Source: Myxococcales bacterium
GTDB lineage: Bacteria; Myxococcota_A; Polyangia; Polyangiales; Polyangiaceae
Direction: 5' to 3'
Length of the DNA stretch: 64,000 bases
Assembly (NCBI GenBank): GCA_016191785.1
Contig: JACPVJ010000188.1
Location: 25,293-89,292 of the forward strand
Shown: positions 37,396 through 45,450 of the stretch, in pieces
Position numbering within the stretch: the stretch's first letter is position 1
Layout of the letters: each line of letters opens with the position of its first letter
The notes under the pieces: model-generated
The model's input: the letters and a program-made list of their open reading frames with translations, nothing else
What the model was told of the DNA's origin: nothing
Database searches by the model: none
Translations under genes and position numbers: made by a program

Positions 37396-38526
37396 TTGGC
37401 GCGGCGTGGCTACGACGAGGTGACGCTGGTCACCGGGTTCCCCAATTTCCGCGCGCGGAAGATGGTGGAGTGGCTGCTCGTGGCGGAGCAGCGGTCCTTG
37501 TTCTACCTGGTCGTGCGAAAGGCCCTCGAGAAAGAGGCATCGGCCGCGCTGGCTCGGCTCCCCAAGAACCAGCGCGAGCGTGTGGTGATCATCGAGGGTG
37601 ACGCCGCCGCCATGGACCTCGGTCTCAGCGGGGCCGAGTACCGCACGCTGGGGGCCGAAGTCGATCGCGTCCACCACCTGGCCCAGGTCACCTATCCGGG
37701 CGTCCCCCCCCAGACGACCGAGGCCACCAACATCGGCGCCATGCGCGAGGTGATCGAGCTCGGACGCTGCTGCACCAACATGCGCTCGATCGTCGTCCAT
37801 TCGTCGGCGCTGGTGAGCGGAAACCGCGAAGGCCTGGTGCTCGAGGACGACCTCTCTGCCGGGCAAGCGTTTCGCTCGCCGGTCGAAGAGACGCTGGCCC
37901 GCGCCGAACGCCTGGCGCGGAGCGCGCTGCCGCAGCTGCCGATCGTCGTGCTGCGCCCGACCTGGATCGTCGGCGACTCGACCACGGGCGAAATCGAGCG
38001 CTTCGACGGGCCGTACTTGCTGGTCCTCTTGTTGGTCACCTCGCCGCAAGACCTGCCGGTGCCGCTGCCGACCCGCGGCGACGCCCTCTTGCACCTGGTC
38101 CCCATCGACTACGTGGTGCGCGCTGCGCACTTCATCGGCCGCCATCCCAAGGCGATCGGGCGCACCTTCCACCTGGCCGATCCCCGTCCGCTCACCGTGC
38201 GAAGGGTGTTCGAGCTGGTGGCGGCCAGCGGCGGCAAGCGGCTGCCCGGCGGCTTCATCCCCACGCGCGTGACCAAGGCGCTGCTCTCGGCTCCGGGCCT
38301 GGGGCTCCTGGCGAAGAGCCCGCGCGCGTTCGTCGACATGCTGGCGACCCCGGTGCGTTACGACACGCGGAACAGCGCCGAGCTGCTCAGAGACTCGGGG
38401 ATCGCCTGCCCACCGTTCGAGAGTTACGTCGACACGTTGGTCGCCCACGTCCGGGGCCGCGTGCAAGAGCGCCGCGTCCAGAGCCAGGCCGATCGCTACG
38501 GCGAGGTCGAGGACGCCCTGTACTGA
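37396..38526 (+). CDS. SDR/NAD-binding-4-like protein with degenerate active site
   Basis: 376 residues from a TTG at 37396. The fold of the fatty acyl-CoA or thioester reductase-like SDRs is recognisable (VTGFPNFRARKMVEWLL, HHLAQVTYP, SIVVHSSALVSG, LRPTWIVGDSTTGE, LHLVPIDYVVRAA, FHLADPRPLTVRRVFEL). However, the usual TGxxGxxG loop is replaced by TGFPNFRARK, and the expected YxxxK catalytic pair is FRSPVEETLARAE, with neither Tyr nor Lys. It may bind a lipid or nucleotide without reducing it, or use other residues. It probably belongs to the same transcript as the Cys-module lipoprotein and the SGNH hydrolase. Confidence 0.85.
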   Translation: MARRGYDEVTLVTGFPNFRARKMVEWLLVAEQRSLFYLVVRKALEKEASAALARLPKNQRERVVIIEGDAAAMDLGLSGAEYRTLGAEVDRVHHLAQVTYPGVPPQTTEATNIGAMREVIELGRCCTNMRSIVVHSSALVSGNREGLVLEDDLSAGQAFRSPVEETLARAERLARSALPQLPIVVLRPTWIVGDSTTGEIERFDGPYLLVLLLVTSPQDLPVPLPTRGDALLHLVPIDYVVRAAHFIGRHPKAIGRTFHLADPRPLTVRRVFELVAASGGKRLPGGFIPTRVTKALLSAPGLGLLAKSPRAFVDMLATPVRYDTRNSAELLRDSGIACPPFESYVDTLVAHVRGRVQERRVQSQADRYGEVEDALY

Positions 38527-38529
38527 GCG

Positions 38530-39840
38530 ATGACGCCGGCCGACCGTCAGTCTCTCGCGATCTCGCTGATCGCCCTGGTCGTGGTCGTGACCTGCGCGGG
38601 CGGCAGCGTCGGTCCTGCGCACCCTGGCGCGCCGCCCCCGCCCTCCGCGACCCCACCACCGGCCCCGAGCCCAGAGGCCAGCGTGCCCGCGGCGTCGGCG
38701 CTGCCGAGCGCCTCGCCGCCGGCGGCGGTGCCGGCGCCGCCGAGCGGGCTTGCACTGCCCAAGCTCCGCGCGGCCCTGGCCGCCCTGGCCGCGAACGAGC
38801 GCACCACCCCGGTGCGCGTGGTGTGGCTCGGCGACTCGCACACCGCTGCCGACTTCTGGCCCCACGCGCTGCGCCGACCGTTGCAAGAGCGTTTCGGCAA
38901 CGGCGGCCCGGGCTTCGTACAGCTCGGGGTCGAGCCCTATCGGCACGCGCTGCTCAAGGTCGGACGCGAAGGCACGTGGCGCCGCGAGCCCAGCTCGCCC
39001 GCGGGCAGCATGAAGCAGCTCGACGGGGTCTTCGGCCTGTCGGGTCAACGCGCGGTGCCCGAGAGCGCCGACGCGCGTGCCAGCGTCGAGCTCACCAGCA
39101 AGGCCTCGGCGGGCAAGACGCGCTATTCGCTGTGGTACCGCGCCAAGCCGGCCGACCGAGTCCGGCTCTCGATCCGGGGCAGTGCAGAGTCCGAGAGCGC
39201 CACCGCGAAGTCGGGACGAGCGCTGGGGTCGCTGCGAGTCCACACGATCGAGAGCGCGGCTCCGGCGACCCTCGACGTCGGAGTGAGCGGTGGGGCGCCG
39301 GAAATCTTCGGCGTGACGGTCGAGAGCGTGACGCCCGGTCTGGTGCTCGACACGCTGGGGATCAACGGCGCCAGAGCCGCGACCCCGCTCGCTTGGAACG
39401 AGGTCGAGTGGCGTGCCGCGCTCGGCGCCCGCGAGCCGTCGCTGGTCGTGTTCGCCTATGGGACCAACGAGGCCGCGTCCACCCTCGCGAGCACGCGCTA
39501 CGAGAAGACGCTGGACCAGCTGGTAGAGCGAGTGCGCGGCGCGGCCCCGGCCGCCGACTGCCTGATCGTCGGGCCCCCGGACATGATCTCGGGGGACGGC
39601 AAGACCGCACCGCGGGTCATCGAGTTCGACCAGACCGCAGAGCGCACCGCGGCGCGCCTGGGCTGTGGCTACTTCAGCGCGTGGTCCGCCATGGGCGGCG
39701 AGGGCAGCATGGCGCGCTGGATGAAAGAGAAGCCCCCGCTGGCGGCGCCGGATGGCATCCACCTGGCTCCCGGTGGCTACGAGCGGCTGGGGCAGGCGCT
39801 TTCCGAGCGGGTGCTCGGCGCGGTCACGCCGGCGAAGTGA
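38530..39840 (+). CDS. SGNH/GDSL-type hydrolase, membrane-tethered, copy 1
   Basis: 436 residues. One N-terminal hydrophobic helix is followed by a Pro/Ala/Ser-rich periplasmic linker (about 35-75). The catalytic domain has the SGNH blocks: VVWLGDSHTAADFW (nucleophile Ser), the Asn of FAYGTNEA, and the Asp/His of PDGIHLAPGG. An inserted beta-domain lies between the first and second blocks (FGVTVESVTPGLVLDTLG). Related enzymes remove or transfer acyl groups on peptidoglycan or exopolysaccharide. The stop lies one base from the stop of an opposing paralogue. Confidence 0.9.
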   Translation: MTPADRQSLAISLIALVVVVTCAGGSVGPAHPGAPPPPSATPPPAPSPEASVPAASALPSASPPAAVPAPPSGLALPKLRAALAALAANERTTPVRVVWLGDSHTAADFWPHALRRPLQERFGNGGPGFVQLGVEPYRHALLKVGREGTWRREPSSPAGSMKQLDGVFGLSGQRAVPESADARASVELTSKASAGKTRYSLWYRAKPADRVRLSIRGSAESESATAKSGRALGSLRVHTIESAAPATLDVGVSGGAPEIFGVTVESVTPGLVLDTLGINGARAATPLAWNEVEWRAALGAREPSLVVFAYGTNEAASTLASTRYEKTLDQLVERVRGAAPAADCLIVGPPDMISGDGKTAPRVIEFDQTAERTAARLGCGYFSAWSAMGGEGSMARWMKEKPPLAAPDGIHLAPGGYERLGQALSERVLGAVTPAK

Positions 39841-39841
39841 C

Positions 39842-41350
39842 TCAACGGCGGGTGGCGGTGTAGCTCTCGTAGCCTTGGGCCAGCGCTCGGAAGAGCCAGT
39901 TCCCGAGCACCTCCGAGCCGACCCCCGTCGGGTGCGTCAGGTCGGCTTGCCCGAGGCCCCTTCCCACCCACGCCGCCATGCTGCCCGCTCCGCCCATCGC
40001 CTTGTAGGTGTCGAAGAAGGCACAACCCGAGGCCGCGGCGGCCTTGCGCTGCTCGGCGACGATTGCAGGGATCACCGCCATGGTCGAGAGCGTGGTGCCC
40101 TTCTTCTCGGCGCGGTCCATCGCGGCCACCACCAAGCAGCCCATCTCGGGGCGAGCACGCCGGCCCTGGTCGAGAACGTCCTTCATGGTGCGGAAGTACT
40201 CGTCCATCGGATACGCGAAACCGTCGCCGCTCTCGTTGGCTCCGAACTGATAGATCAAGAGGTCGGGCTTTCGCCAGCGCAGCGTCTCTGCCCAGTGCGC
40301 GTCGTCTTGCTTGTCCAAGAACCGCACTCGCGCACCCTGGATGCCGATGGCGTCGAGCACGACTCCCGGTGTGTCGCGCTCCATGACCACGCCGAACGCG
40401 CGGGTGGTGCCGGCGGTCGTCACGATCTCGAGCTCGTGCTCTCCGTCGGGCACCGTCAGCTCCTCGTAGGCCACCTCGACGGCGGCAGCGCGGGTGTCGA
40501 GCTCTTTCACGTCGGCGCCGTCGATGCGCAGCTTGGCCTTGCCCCCGCCCGGTTCTTTCACGTACGAGAGCACGAAGCGCGAGACCGCTCGCCCGAAGGT
40601 GCCGGTCTTCGGCGTCCCGAAGCGCGCGCGGGAGCCCGGCGGCGCCCGGAAAGAGACACCGCCGAGCCCGTAGAGCCCGTCGGGCGAGAGCGGGCCGACG
40701 ATCCGGCTCACCAGCCAGCCGCTCGACGAGAAGCGCGTCACGTCGTTGTGGAAATAGGCGGGCCACGCGTTCGCCATCAGCATGAACCCGTGCCCCGCGT
40801 CGCCGAACTGCCGCTGCAGCTTGCGGCGCAGCGTTCCCGAGACGTAGTCGCTGGTGACGATCGAGTCGCCGAAGTGCACCACGCGGGTGATGGCGCCCGG
40901 CTGCTTTTCGATGGTGCGCCCGAGCGCGCGATAGAAGCCGCCGAGACCCGCGTGGTCTGGGTCGATCAGCGGTACCGGGGGCTTCTCGGCGTCGATGGCC
41001 AGCGCCTCGCCCTCGCTCTTCTTGGCGATGGGGCCGCTCGGCGCTCGCGGCATCTCGACCTCTTCGGGCTGCGCGAGCTCGGGGCGCGAGCGCGTTTCGG
41101 TCTGGAGCACGGCCTGCCCGAGCTCGAGCACGGGCGGGGCCACGCCTGCGGGCGCTTCGCTCGCGGCGCTCGGCGCCGTGGGGGGCGAGAGCCGCACGCC
41201 GGCGAACATCGGTGACAGCTCGGCGATCAGCGCCAGCGCGCCGAGCGAGGCGACGGCGAGCACGGGCCTGGATGCGAGCGCCGTCCGCGGCGTCCGCGTC
41301 ACAGGCCCCTGGACGACGGTGGGGTGCTGCCTCGGGGTCCCGACTGCCAC
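39842..41350 (-). CDS. SGNH/GDSL-type hydrolase, membrane-tethered, copy 2
   Basis: 502 residues. A transmembrane helix near the N-terminus (LAVASLGALALIAELSPM) is followed by a Pro/Glu-rich linker and a catalytic domain with the SGNH blocks VVHFGDSIVTSDYVSG, YQFGANESGDGF and ADLTHPTGVGSEVLG. The architecture matches the opposing gene, including the inserted beta-domain and the VAMGGxGSMAxWM segment, so the two are paralogues arranged tail to tail. It may act on another acyl-glycan substrate or the other face of the same reaction. The downstream FHA gene runs on the same strand. Confidence 0.9.
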   Translation of the reverse strand: MAVGTPRQHPTVVQGPVTRTPRTALASRPVLAVASLGALALIAELSPMFAGVRLSPPTAPSAASEAPAGVAPPVLELGQAVLQTETRSRPELAQPEEVEMPRAPSGPIAKKSEGEALAIDAEKPPVPLIDPDHAGLGGFYRALGRTIEKQPGAITRVVHFGDSIVTSDYVSGTLRRKLQRQFGDAGHGFMLMANAWPAYFHNDVTRFSSSGWLVSRIVGPLSPDGLYGLGGVSFRAPPGSRARFGTPKTGTFGRAVSRFVLSYVKEPGGGKAKLRIDGADVKELDTRAAAVEVAYEELTVPDGEHELEIVTTAGTTRAFGVVMERDTPGVVLDAIGIQGARVRFLDKQDDAHWAETLRWRKPDLLIYQFGANESGDGFAYPMDEYFRTMKDVLDQGRRARPEMGCLVVAAMDRAEKKGTTLSTMAVIPAIVAEQRKAAAASGCAFFDTYKAMGGAGSMAAWVGRGLGQADLTHPTGVGSEVLGNWLFRALAQGYESYTATRR

Positions 41351-41363
41351 GTCGAACCCGGCG

Positions 41364-42896
41364 CTAGTTCACGCAGCTCATGTCGCCGAGCTGGCGACAC
41401 AGCGCCTTCAGCATCCTGAGGTCGCTGTCGGTGGCCTTGCCGGAAGCCGCCTTGGCCTTGAGCGCGTTCTTGGCCGACGTCTGCTTCTGGCGGTCGCCGC
41501 TCTGCGCCATGTCCTTCACGTCTGGACCCGTCTCGGTCGCGCTGGGCTTGGGCTTGGGCGTCACGGGGTCGGGCTTCTTGGGCGTCTTCCCCGCCGGCTT
41601 CTCGGCGAAGGGGTCGTTGCGCACGATGCCGCCGGACAGCGCCGGCGCGGCGGTGGTCGTCGGTTCGGCAGTGAGCTCGGGCTTGGGGGCGTTCGGCAGC
41701 TCGTTCGGATCGACGCCCTTGTCGAGCGCGGCGATGTCGTTGCTGGCGCGCTTGCGACGGCCCGAGTCGACGGTCGTCGCCTTGGCGACGCGGTCGAGCA
41801 GCGCGCGCTTCTTCTGCGGATCGGTCTCGCGCTGTGCCAGGTCGAGCAGCATGTCCGCCCAGCGCGCCTCGATGTCCTTGAACTCGGTGGACTGGCGCGC
41901 GTTGCTGTTCTCGGGGACTTCCGCGATCACCTTGTTGTGGGCGGCCTCGACGTTGCCGTTTTGCATCAGCTGCACGGCGTCGGCGAGCGCCTGCGCGGTC
42001 GGGTCGCTGGCCTGCGCGCTGTCGCCGCCCGCGCCCTGACGATTGCCGATCGCCACCATGCCCACCATCACGAGCACGCCCAGGAACGCGACGCCGGCCA
42101 CCGCCTTCAAGATGGGGGGGATGCCTGGCGCCGCGCTGGCACGCCGCTCCATGCCGACGCCCGGGGCGGGGGTGTGGCGGTCGGCGATGCCGACGCCCAC
42201 CGGGCCCATCTGGGCCGTGGCGTCGGCGCCCGGGTGGTAGATTTGCCCGGCCGGAATGAACTTGAACACCACGTCACCGAGCTCGATGGTGTCCCGCGCG
42301 TCGAGCAAGCTGCGGTGCAGGTCGACGCCGTTCACCCGCAGCCCGTTCGCGCTCTCGCGGTCGACGATCTCGTAGCGACCGTCCTCGAGCAGGTGGATCT
42401 CGGCGTGCACGCGGCTCACCGATGCGTGGTTGACCGAGACCTCGCACTCTTCGCCCCGGCCGATGACGACCCGCGGGCCCGAGAGGGCGTACTCGGCGCC
42501 GGGGGTCGGACCTGCGAGCATGAACAGGCGATCGGACTGGCTGAGGAGCGCCTGCGCGCGATGTGTCCCCGGTACGGTGGACTTGTTGTAGGCGGCCCCG
42601 GCGACCTGCTCGTCCATCAGCTCGAGCCGATAGTCACCGACTTGAACCAGGTCGCCGTGCTCCAGCCGCTGCGGTTCGCTGACTCGAACGCCGTTGACGA
42701 AGCAGCCGTTGTAGCTCGCCAGGTCGTCGAACAGCCAGCCCGTCCCGTTGCGCGTGAGCTTCGCGTGGCGGCGCGAGATGTTGCGCTCGGTCAGGCGGAC
42801 GGTGTTCTCTTCACCGCGCCCGATCGAGTACTCGTCGCGGACGAGACTGACGACCGTTTTATTGGCCTGGTCGTCCTCGATCGAGAGCTTCCACAT
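41364..42896 (-). CDS. Double FHA-domain membrane protein
   Basis: About 510 residues from the ATG at 42896. FHA domain 1 (YSIGRGEENTVRLTERNISRRHAKL, ASYNGCFVNGVRV) and FHA domain 2 (VIGRGEECEVSVNHASVSRVHAEI, ESANGLRVNGVDL) are cytoplasmic phospho-Thr binders. A membrane helix (ILKAVAGVAFLGVLVMVGMVAIG, about 262-284) separates them from a periplasmic helical and Pro/Lys/Thr-rich tail ending in Cys. It should bind phosphorylated partners of a Ser/Thr kinase such as the one at 28031-29440, but that is inference. The gene is 13 bases upstream of copy 2 of the SGNH hydrolase. Confidence 0.93.
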   Translation of the reverse strand: MWKLSIEDDQANKTVVSLVRDEYSIGRGEENTVRLTERNISRRHAKLTRNGTGWLFDDLASYNGCFVNGVRVSEPQRLEHGDLVQVGDYRLELMDEQVAGAAYNKSTVPGTHRAQALLSQSDRLFMLAGPTPGAEYALSGPRVVIGRGEECEVSVNHASVSRVHAEIHLLEDGRYEIVDRESANGLRVNGVDLHRSLLDARDTIELGDVVFKFIPAGQIYHPGADATAQMGPVGVGIADRHTPAPGVGMERRASAAPGIPPILKAVAGVAFLGVLVMVGMVAIGNRQGAGGDSAQASDPTAQALADAVQLMQNGNVEAAHNKVIAEVPENSNARQSTEFKDIEARWADMLLDLAQRETDPQKKRALLDRVAKATTVDSGRRKRASNDIAALDKGVDPNELPNAPKPELTAEPTTTAAPALSGGIVRNDPFAEKPAGKTPKKPDPVTPKPKPSATETGPDVKDMAQSGDRQKQTSAKNALKAKAASGKATDSDLRMLKALCRQLGDMSCVN

Positions 42897-43032
42897 CGCC
42901 TGACTGCCTAGATCCTGCCGCGAAAGAGCCCGGCCGCCAACGATGGCACCGGTGGGGAGAAATTTCGCACGTCTTTCCGAATGTTTCCAGCAATTTGCCG
43001 GGGCGACCCCAACTCGGCCCGGTTCTGTCGGG

Positions 43033-44148
43033 TCAGTCGCCGTGGGCGGGCAGGCTGAGCAGCGCATTCTGCACGAGGGGCCGGGCGGCTCGGATCGCGA
43101 TGTGGTCTCGCGTCGGGTGCACCCGATTGGTCAAGATGACCGTGACGGTTCCGGCGTCGGGGTCGCACCACAGGCTCGTCCCTGTGAAGCCCAGGTGGCC
43201 GAACGAGCCGGGGCCGACCGCCCCGGCAGCAGAGTTTGGCCCTGACACGCCGTCGAACCCCGCGCGCAGCGTCGAGCCCGGGCGCTCACGAACCAGCTGT
43301 GTCGCGTGCTCGCGCGCCAGATAATCCGGGGCGGCGCCGGAGAGCACGTCGAGCACCGCGCACCCGAACCGCGCGAGCGCTTCCGCCGTGCCGAAGAGGC
43401 CGGCGTGCCCGGCGGCACCGTGTCCGCTGATGGCCCACGCGTTCTCGTCGTGAACCACGCCGGTCACCACGCCGCCCCGCCATGGCACGAGCTCGGTGGG
43501 AGCCACGTCGGTCGCGAAGCGCCGCTCGTGCGCCCACGCCTGCCGTGCCGACCGGAGCGCCAGGCCGAGTGGCATCGTCACCTCTTCGGCGATGACCTGG
43601 TCGAGCGGCTTGCCCGTGACGCGCTCGACCACCGCGCCGAGCAAGAGGTAGCCGAGGTCACTATAGACCGGAGCGTGACCGCCGTCCGGCGCGGGCCCGA
43701 GCGCCTCGCGGCGACGGGCTCGACACGCCGCCCGAAGGGCGAGCCGCCGGTCGAATGGCGCCGCGGCAGAGAGCGGGTCGAACAGTCGCACGTGCGCCTC
43801 GAGCCCCCCACGGTGCGAGAGCAAGAGGTCGAGAGGGAGGTCCTCGCTGGGGGTTCCGGCCGCCTCGGGGAGGTGCTCGCCGAGCCGGTCGTCGAAGCCC
43901 AGGACCCCCCTCGCCCGAAGCCGGGCCAGCGTCATCGCGAAGACCGGTTTGGTGACCGAGGCCAGGTCGTAGGGGGTCGCTGTCGTTGCGGGTGCGAGCC
44001 GCCGCCGGTCCAGGAACCCGGCGGCGCCGAGCTCGAGCTGCCAGCGGCCCTGGCTTCGCCGCGCGATTGCCAGGCTGGCCCCCGGGGCCACGCCCGGCTC
44101 GACCACGAGCGTTCGAGCGATCCGAGCGAGCCGAGGTTGTCTGGTCAT
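43033..44148 (-). CDS. Serine hydrolase of the beta-lactamase/class C family
   Basis: 371 residues. The active-site SxxK is S64-V-T-K67 (ASVTKPVFAM), the second element is YSD in VYSDLGYLLLG, and the third is HLGFTG near the C-terminus. The protein has no signal peptide, so it would be cytoplasmic; substrates of such proteins range from peptides to esters. It is unlikely to be an antibiotic-resistance enzyme. It is divergent from pilC, and the region between them holds the pilC promoter. Confidence 0.92.
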   Translation of the reverse strand: MTRQPRLARIARTLVVEPGVAPGASLAIARRSQGRWQLELGAAGFLDRRRLAPATTATPYDLASVTKPVFAMTLARLRARGVLGFDDRLGEHLPEAAGTPSEDLPLDLLLSHRGGLEAHVRLFDPLSAAAPFDRRLALRAACRARRREALGPAPDGGHAPVYSDLGYLLLGAVVERVTGKPLDQVIAEEVTMPLGLALRSARQAWAHERRFATDVAPTELVPWRGGVVTGVVHDENAWAISGHGAAGHAGLFGTAEALARFGCAVLDVLSGAAPDYLAREHATQLVRERPGSTLRAGFDGVSGPNSAAGAVGPGSFGHLGFTGTSLWCDPDAGTVTVILTNRVHPTRDHIAIRAARPLVQNALLSLPAHGD

Positions 44149-44158
44149 GGCCGGGCTT

Positions 44159-44188
44159 TTGACGCTTCGCCGTGGACGCCGCTATGCT
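44159..44188 (+). promoter_or_regulatory. Sigma-70 type promoter of pilC
   Basis: TTGACG at 44159-44164 and TATGCT at 44183-44188 are separated by 18 bases. The start of transcription is predicted near 44195, about 29 bases before the pilC ATG, and falls at the edge of the inverted repeat 44193-44215. Confidence 0.55.
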
Positions 44189-44192
44189 TCTC

Positions 44193-44215
44193 TCGCCGGC
44201 AAAGACACCCGGCGA
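44193..44215 (+). promoter_or_regulatory. Inverted repeat at the pilC transcription start/leader
   Basis: Seven-base arms TCGCCGG and CCGGCGA surround a nine-base loop, followed by an A-rich stretch directly before the pilC ATG. No Shine-Dalgarno sequence is visible there. It overlaps the predicted transcription start, so it could be an operator or a 5' RNA hairpin. Confidence 0.55.
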
Positions 44216-44223
44216 AAAACAAC

Positions 44224-45438
44224 ATGGCCGAGTTTGCGTGGGAAGCGCGCGCCCGAACGGGAGAAGTCCGCAAGGGCGTGATGGAGGCGGACAATGAGGA
44301 CGCCGTCAATCAACGCCTCCGACAGCAACAGCTGAGCCCGGTCAAGGTCAAGAAAAAGGGGAAAGAGCTCAGCCTGACCCTCGGGTCCGGCGTCAACACC
44401 AAGGACCTGGTCACCTTCACGCGCTTGTTCGCGACGATGATCGACGCCGGCCTCCCCTTGGTTCAGTGCCTCGACATCTTGTCGGGCCAGCAGACCAACA
44501 AGATCTTCGCCGGCGTGCTCCGAGACGTGAAGAACTCGGTGGAGCAGGGCGCGTCGTTCAGCGATGCGCTGCGCAAGCACCCGAAAGTGTTCGACGAGCT
44601 GTTCGTGAACCTGGTGCACGCCGGCGAGGTCGGCGGCATCTTGGACACCATCATGCAGCGCCTCTCGATCTACCTTGAGAAGCGGCAGAAGCTGGTGCGG
44701 CAGGTGCGCGGCGCCCTGGTCTACCCGGCGATCGTCATCGTGATCGCCGGCGGCGTGATGACCGTGCTGCTCACCTTCGTGATCCCGGCGTTCGAGCGCA
44801 TGTTCGCCGATTTCGGCGGCGGCAAAGAGTCGCTGCCCAAGTTGACGCAGATCGTCGTGTCGCTGTCCCACGGCTTCGTCAGCTACCTGCCGTTCATCGT
44901 GGTCGCCGTCGGGTTGATGATCGGCGGGTTCGTCTACTTCTACCGAACCCCCGCCGGCAAACGCACCGTCCACACCGGCATGCTGAAGGCGCCCATCATC
45001 GGGCCCGTGCTCCGGAAGATCGCGGTGGCGCGCTTCACGCGCACGCTCGGCACCCTGCTCCAGTCCGGCGTGCCCATCTTGGACGCGCTGGACATCTGCG
45101 CCCGAACCTCGGGCAACGTGGTGATCGAGTCTGGCATTCAGCACGTTCGCTCGAAGATCAGCGAAGGCAAGAACATGGCCGAGCCGCTGGCCGAGACCAA
45201 GGTCTTCCCCGACATGGTCGTGCAGATGATCGCGGTCGGCGAGCAGACCGGCGCGCTCGATCAGATGCTCAACAAGATCGCTGATTTCTACGAAGAAGAG
45301 ACGGACATCGCCGTTGCAGCCATGACCAGCGCGATCGAGCCGATCTTGATGGTGGGTGTCGGCGGGATGGTCGGCGTCGTGCTGATCGCGATGTATCTGC
45401 CGATCTTCTCCATGGCCGGCAACATCAAGGCAGACTGA
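44224..45438 (+). CDS. pilC: Type IV pilus inner-membrane protein PilC (T2SSF family)
   Basis: 404 residues, normal for PilC. Both T2SSF domains are present: the first with FTRLFATMIDAGLPLVQCLD, VEQGASFSDALRKHP and LVHAGEVGG; the second with FTRTLGTLLQSGVPILDALD and MIAVGEQTGALDQML. Three membrane helices lie at about 170-195, 220-240 and 375-398. PilC connects the cytoplasmic assembly and retraction ATPases with the pilus base. Here pilB and pilT are absent from the vicinity. The next gene encodes a PilS-like kinase. Confidence 0.96.
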   Translation: MAEFAWEARARTGEVRKGVMEADNEDAVNQRLRQQQLSPVKVKKKGKELSLTLGSGVNTKDLVTFTRLFATMIDAGLPLVQCLDILSGQQTNKIFAGVLRDVKNSVEQGASFSDALRKHPKVFDELFVNLVHAGEVGGILDTIMQRLSIYLEKRQKLVRQVRGALVYPAIVIVIAGGVMTVLLTFVIPAFERMFADFGGGKESLPKLTQIVVSLSHGFVSYLPFIVVAVGLMIGGFVYFYRTPAGKRTVHTGMLKAPIIGPVLRKIAVARFTRTLGTLLQSGVPILDALDICARTSGNVVIESGIQHVRSKISEGKNMAEPLAETKVFPDMVVQMIAVGEQTGALDQMLNKIADFYEEETDIAVAAMTSAIEPILMVGVGGMVGVVLIAMYLPIFSMAGNIKAD

Positions 45439-45450
45439 CGGGCGACGGTC

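Noticed and set aside
33799..39762. A minus-strand open frame of nearly 2,000 codons
   Set aside because: It is the antisense of six well-supported plus-strand genes and has the Arg/Ala/His/Gly composition expected from GC bias at the third position.
43033..44148. Antibiotic-resistance beta-lactamase
   Set aside because: The fold is class C-like, but the protein has no signal peptide and the third motif is HLGFTG, which fits an esterase or peptidase of the same family better.
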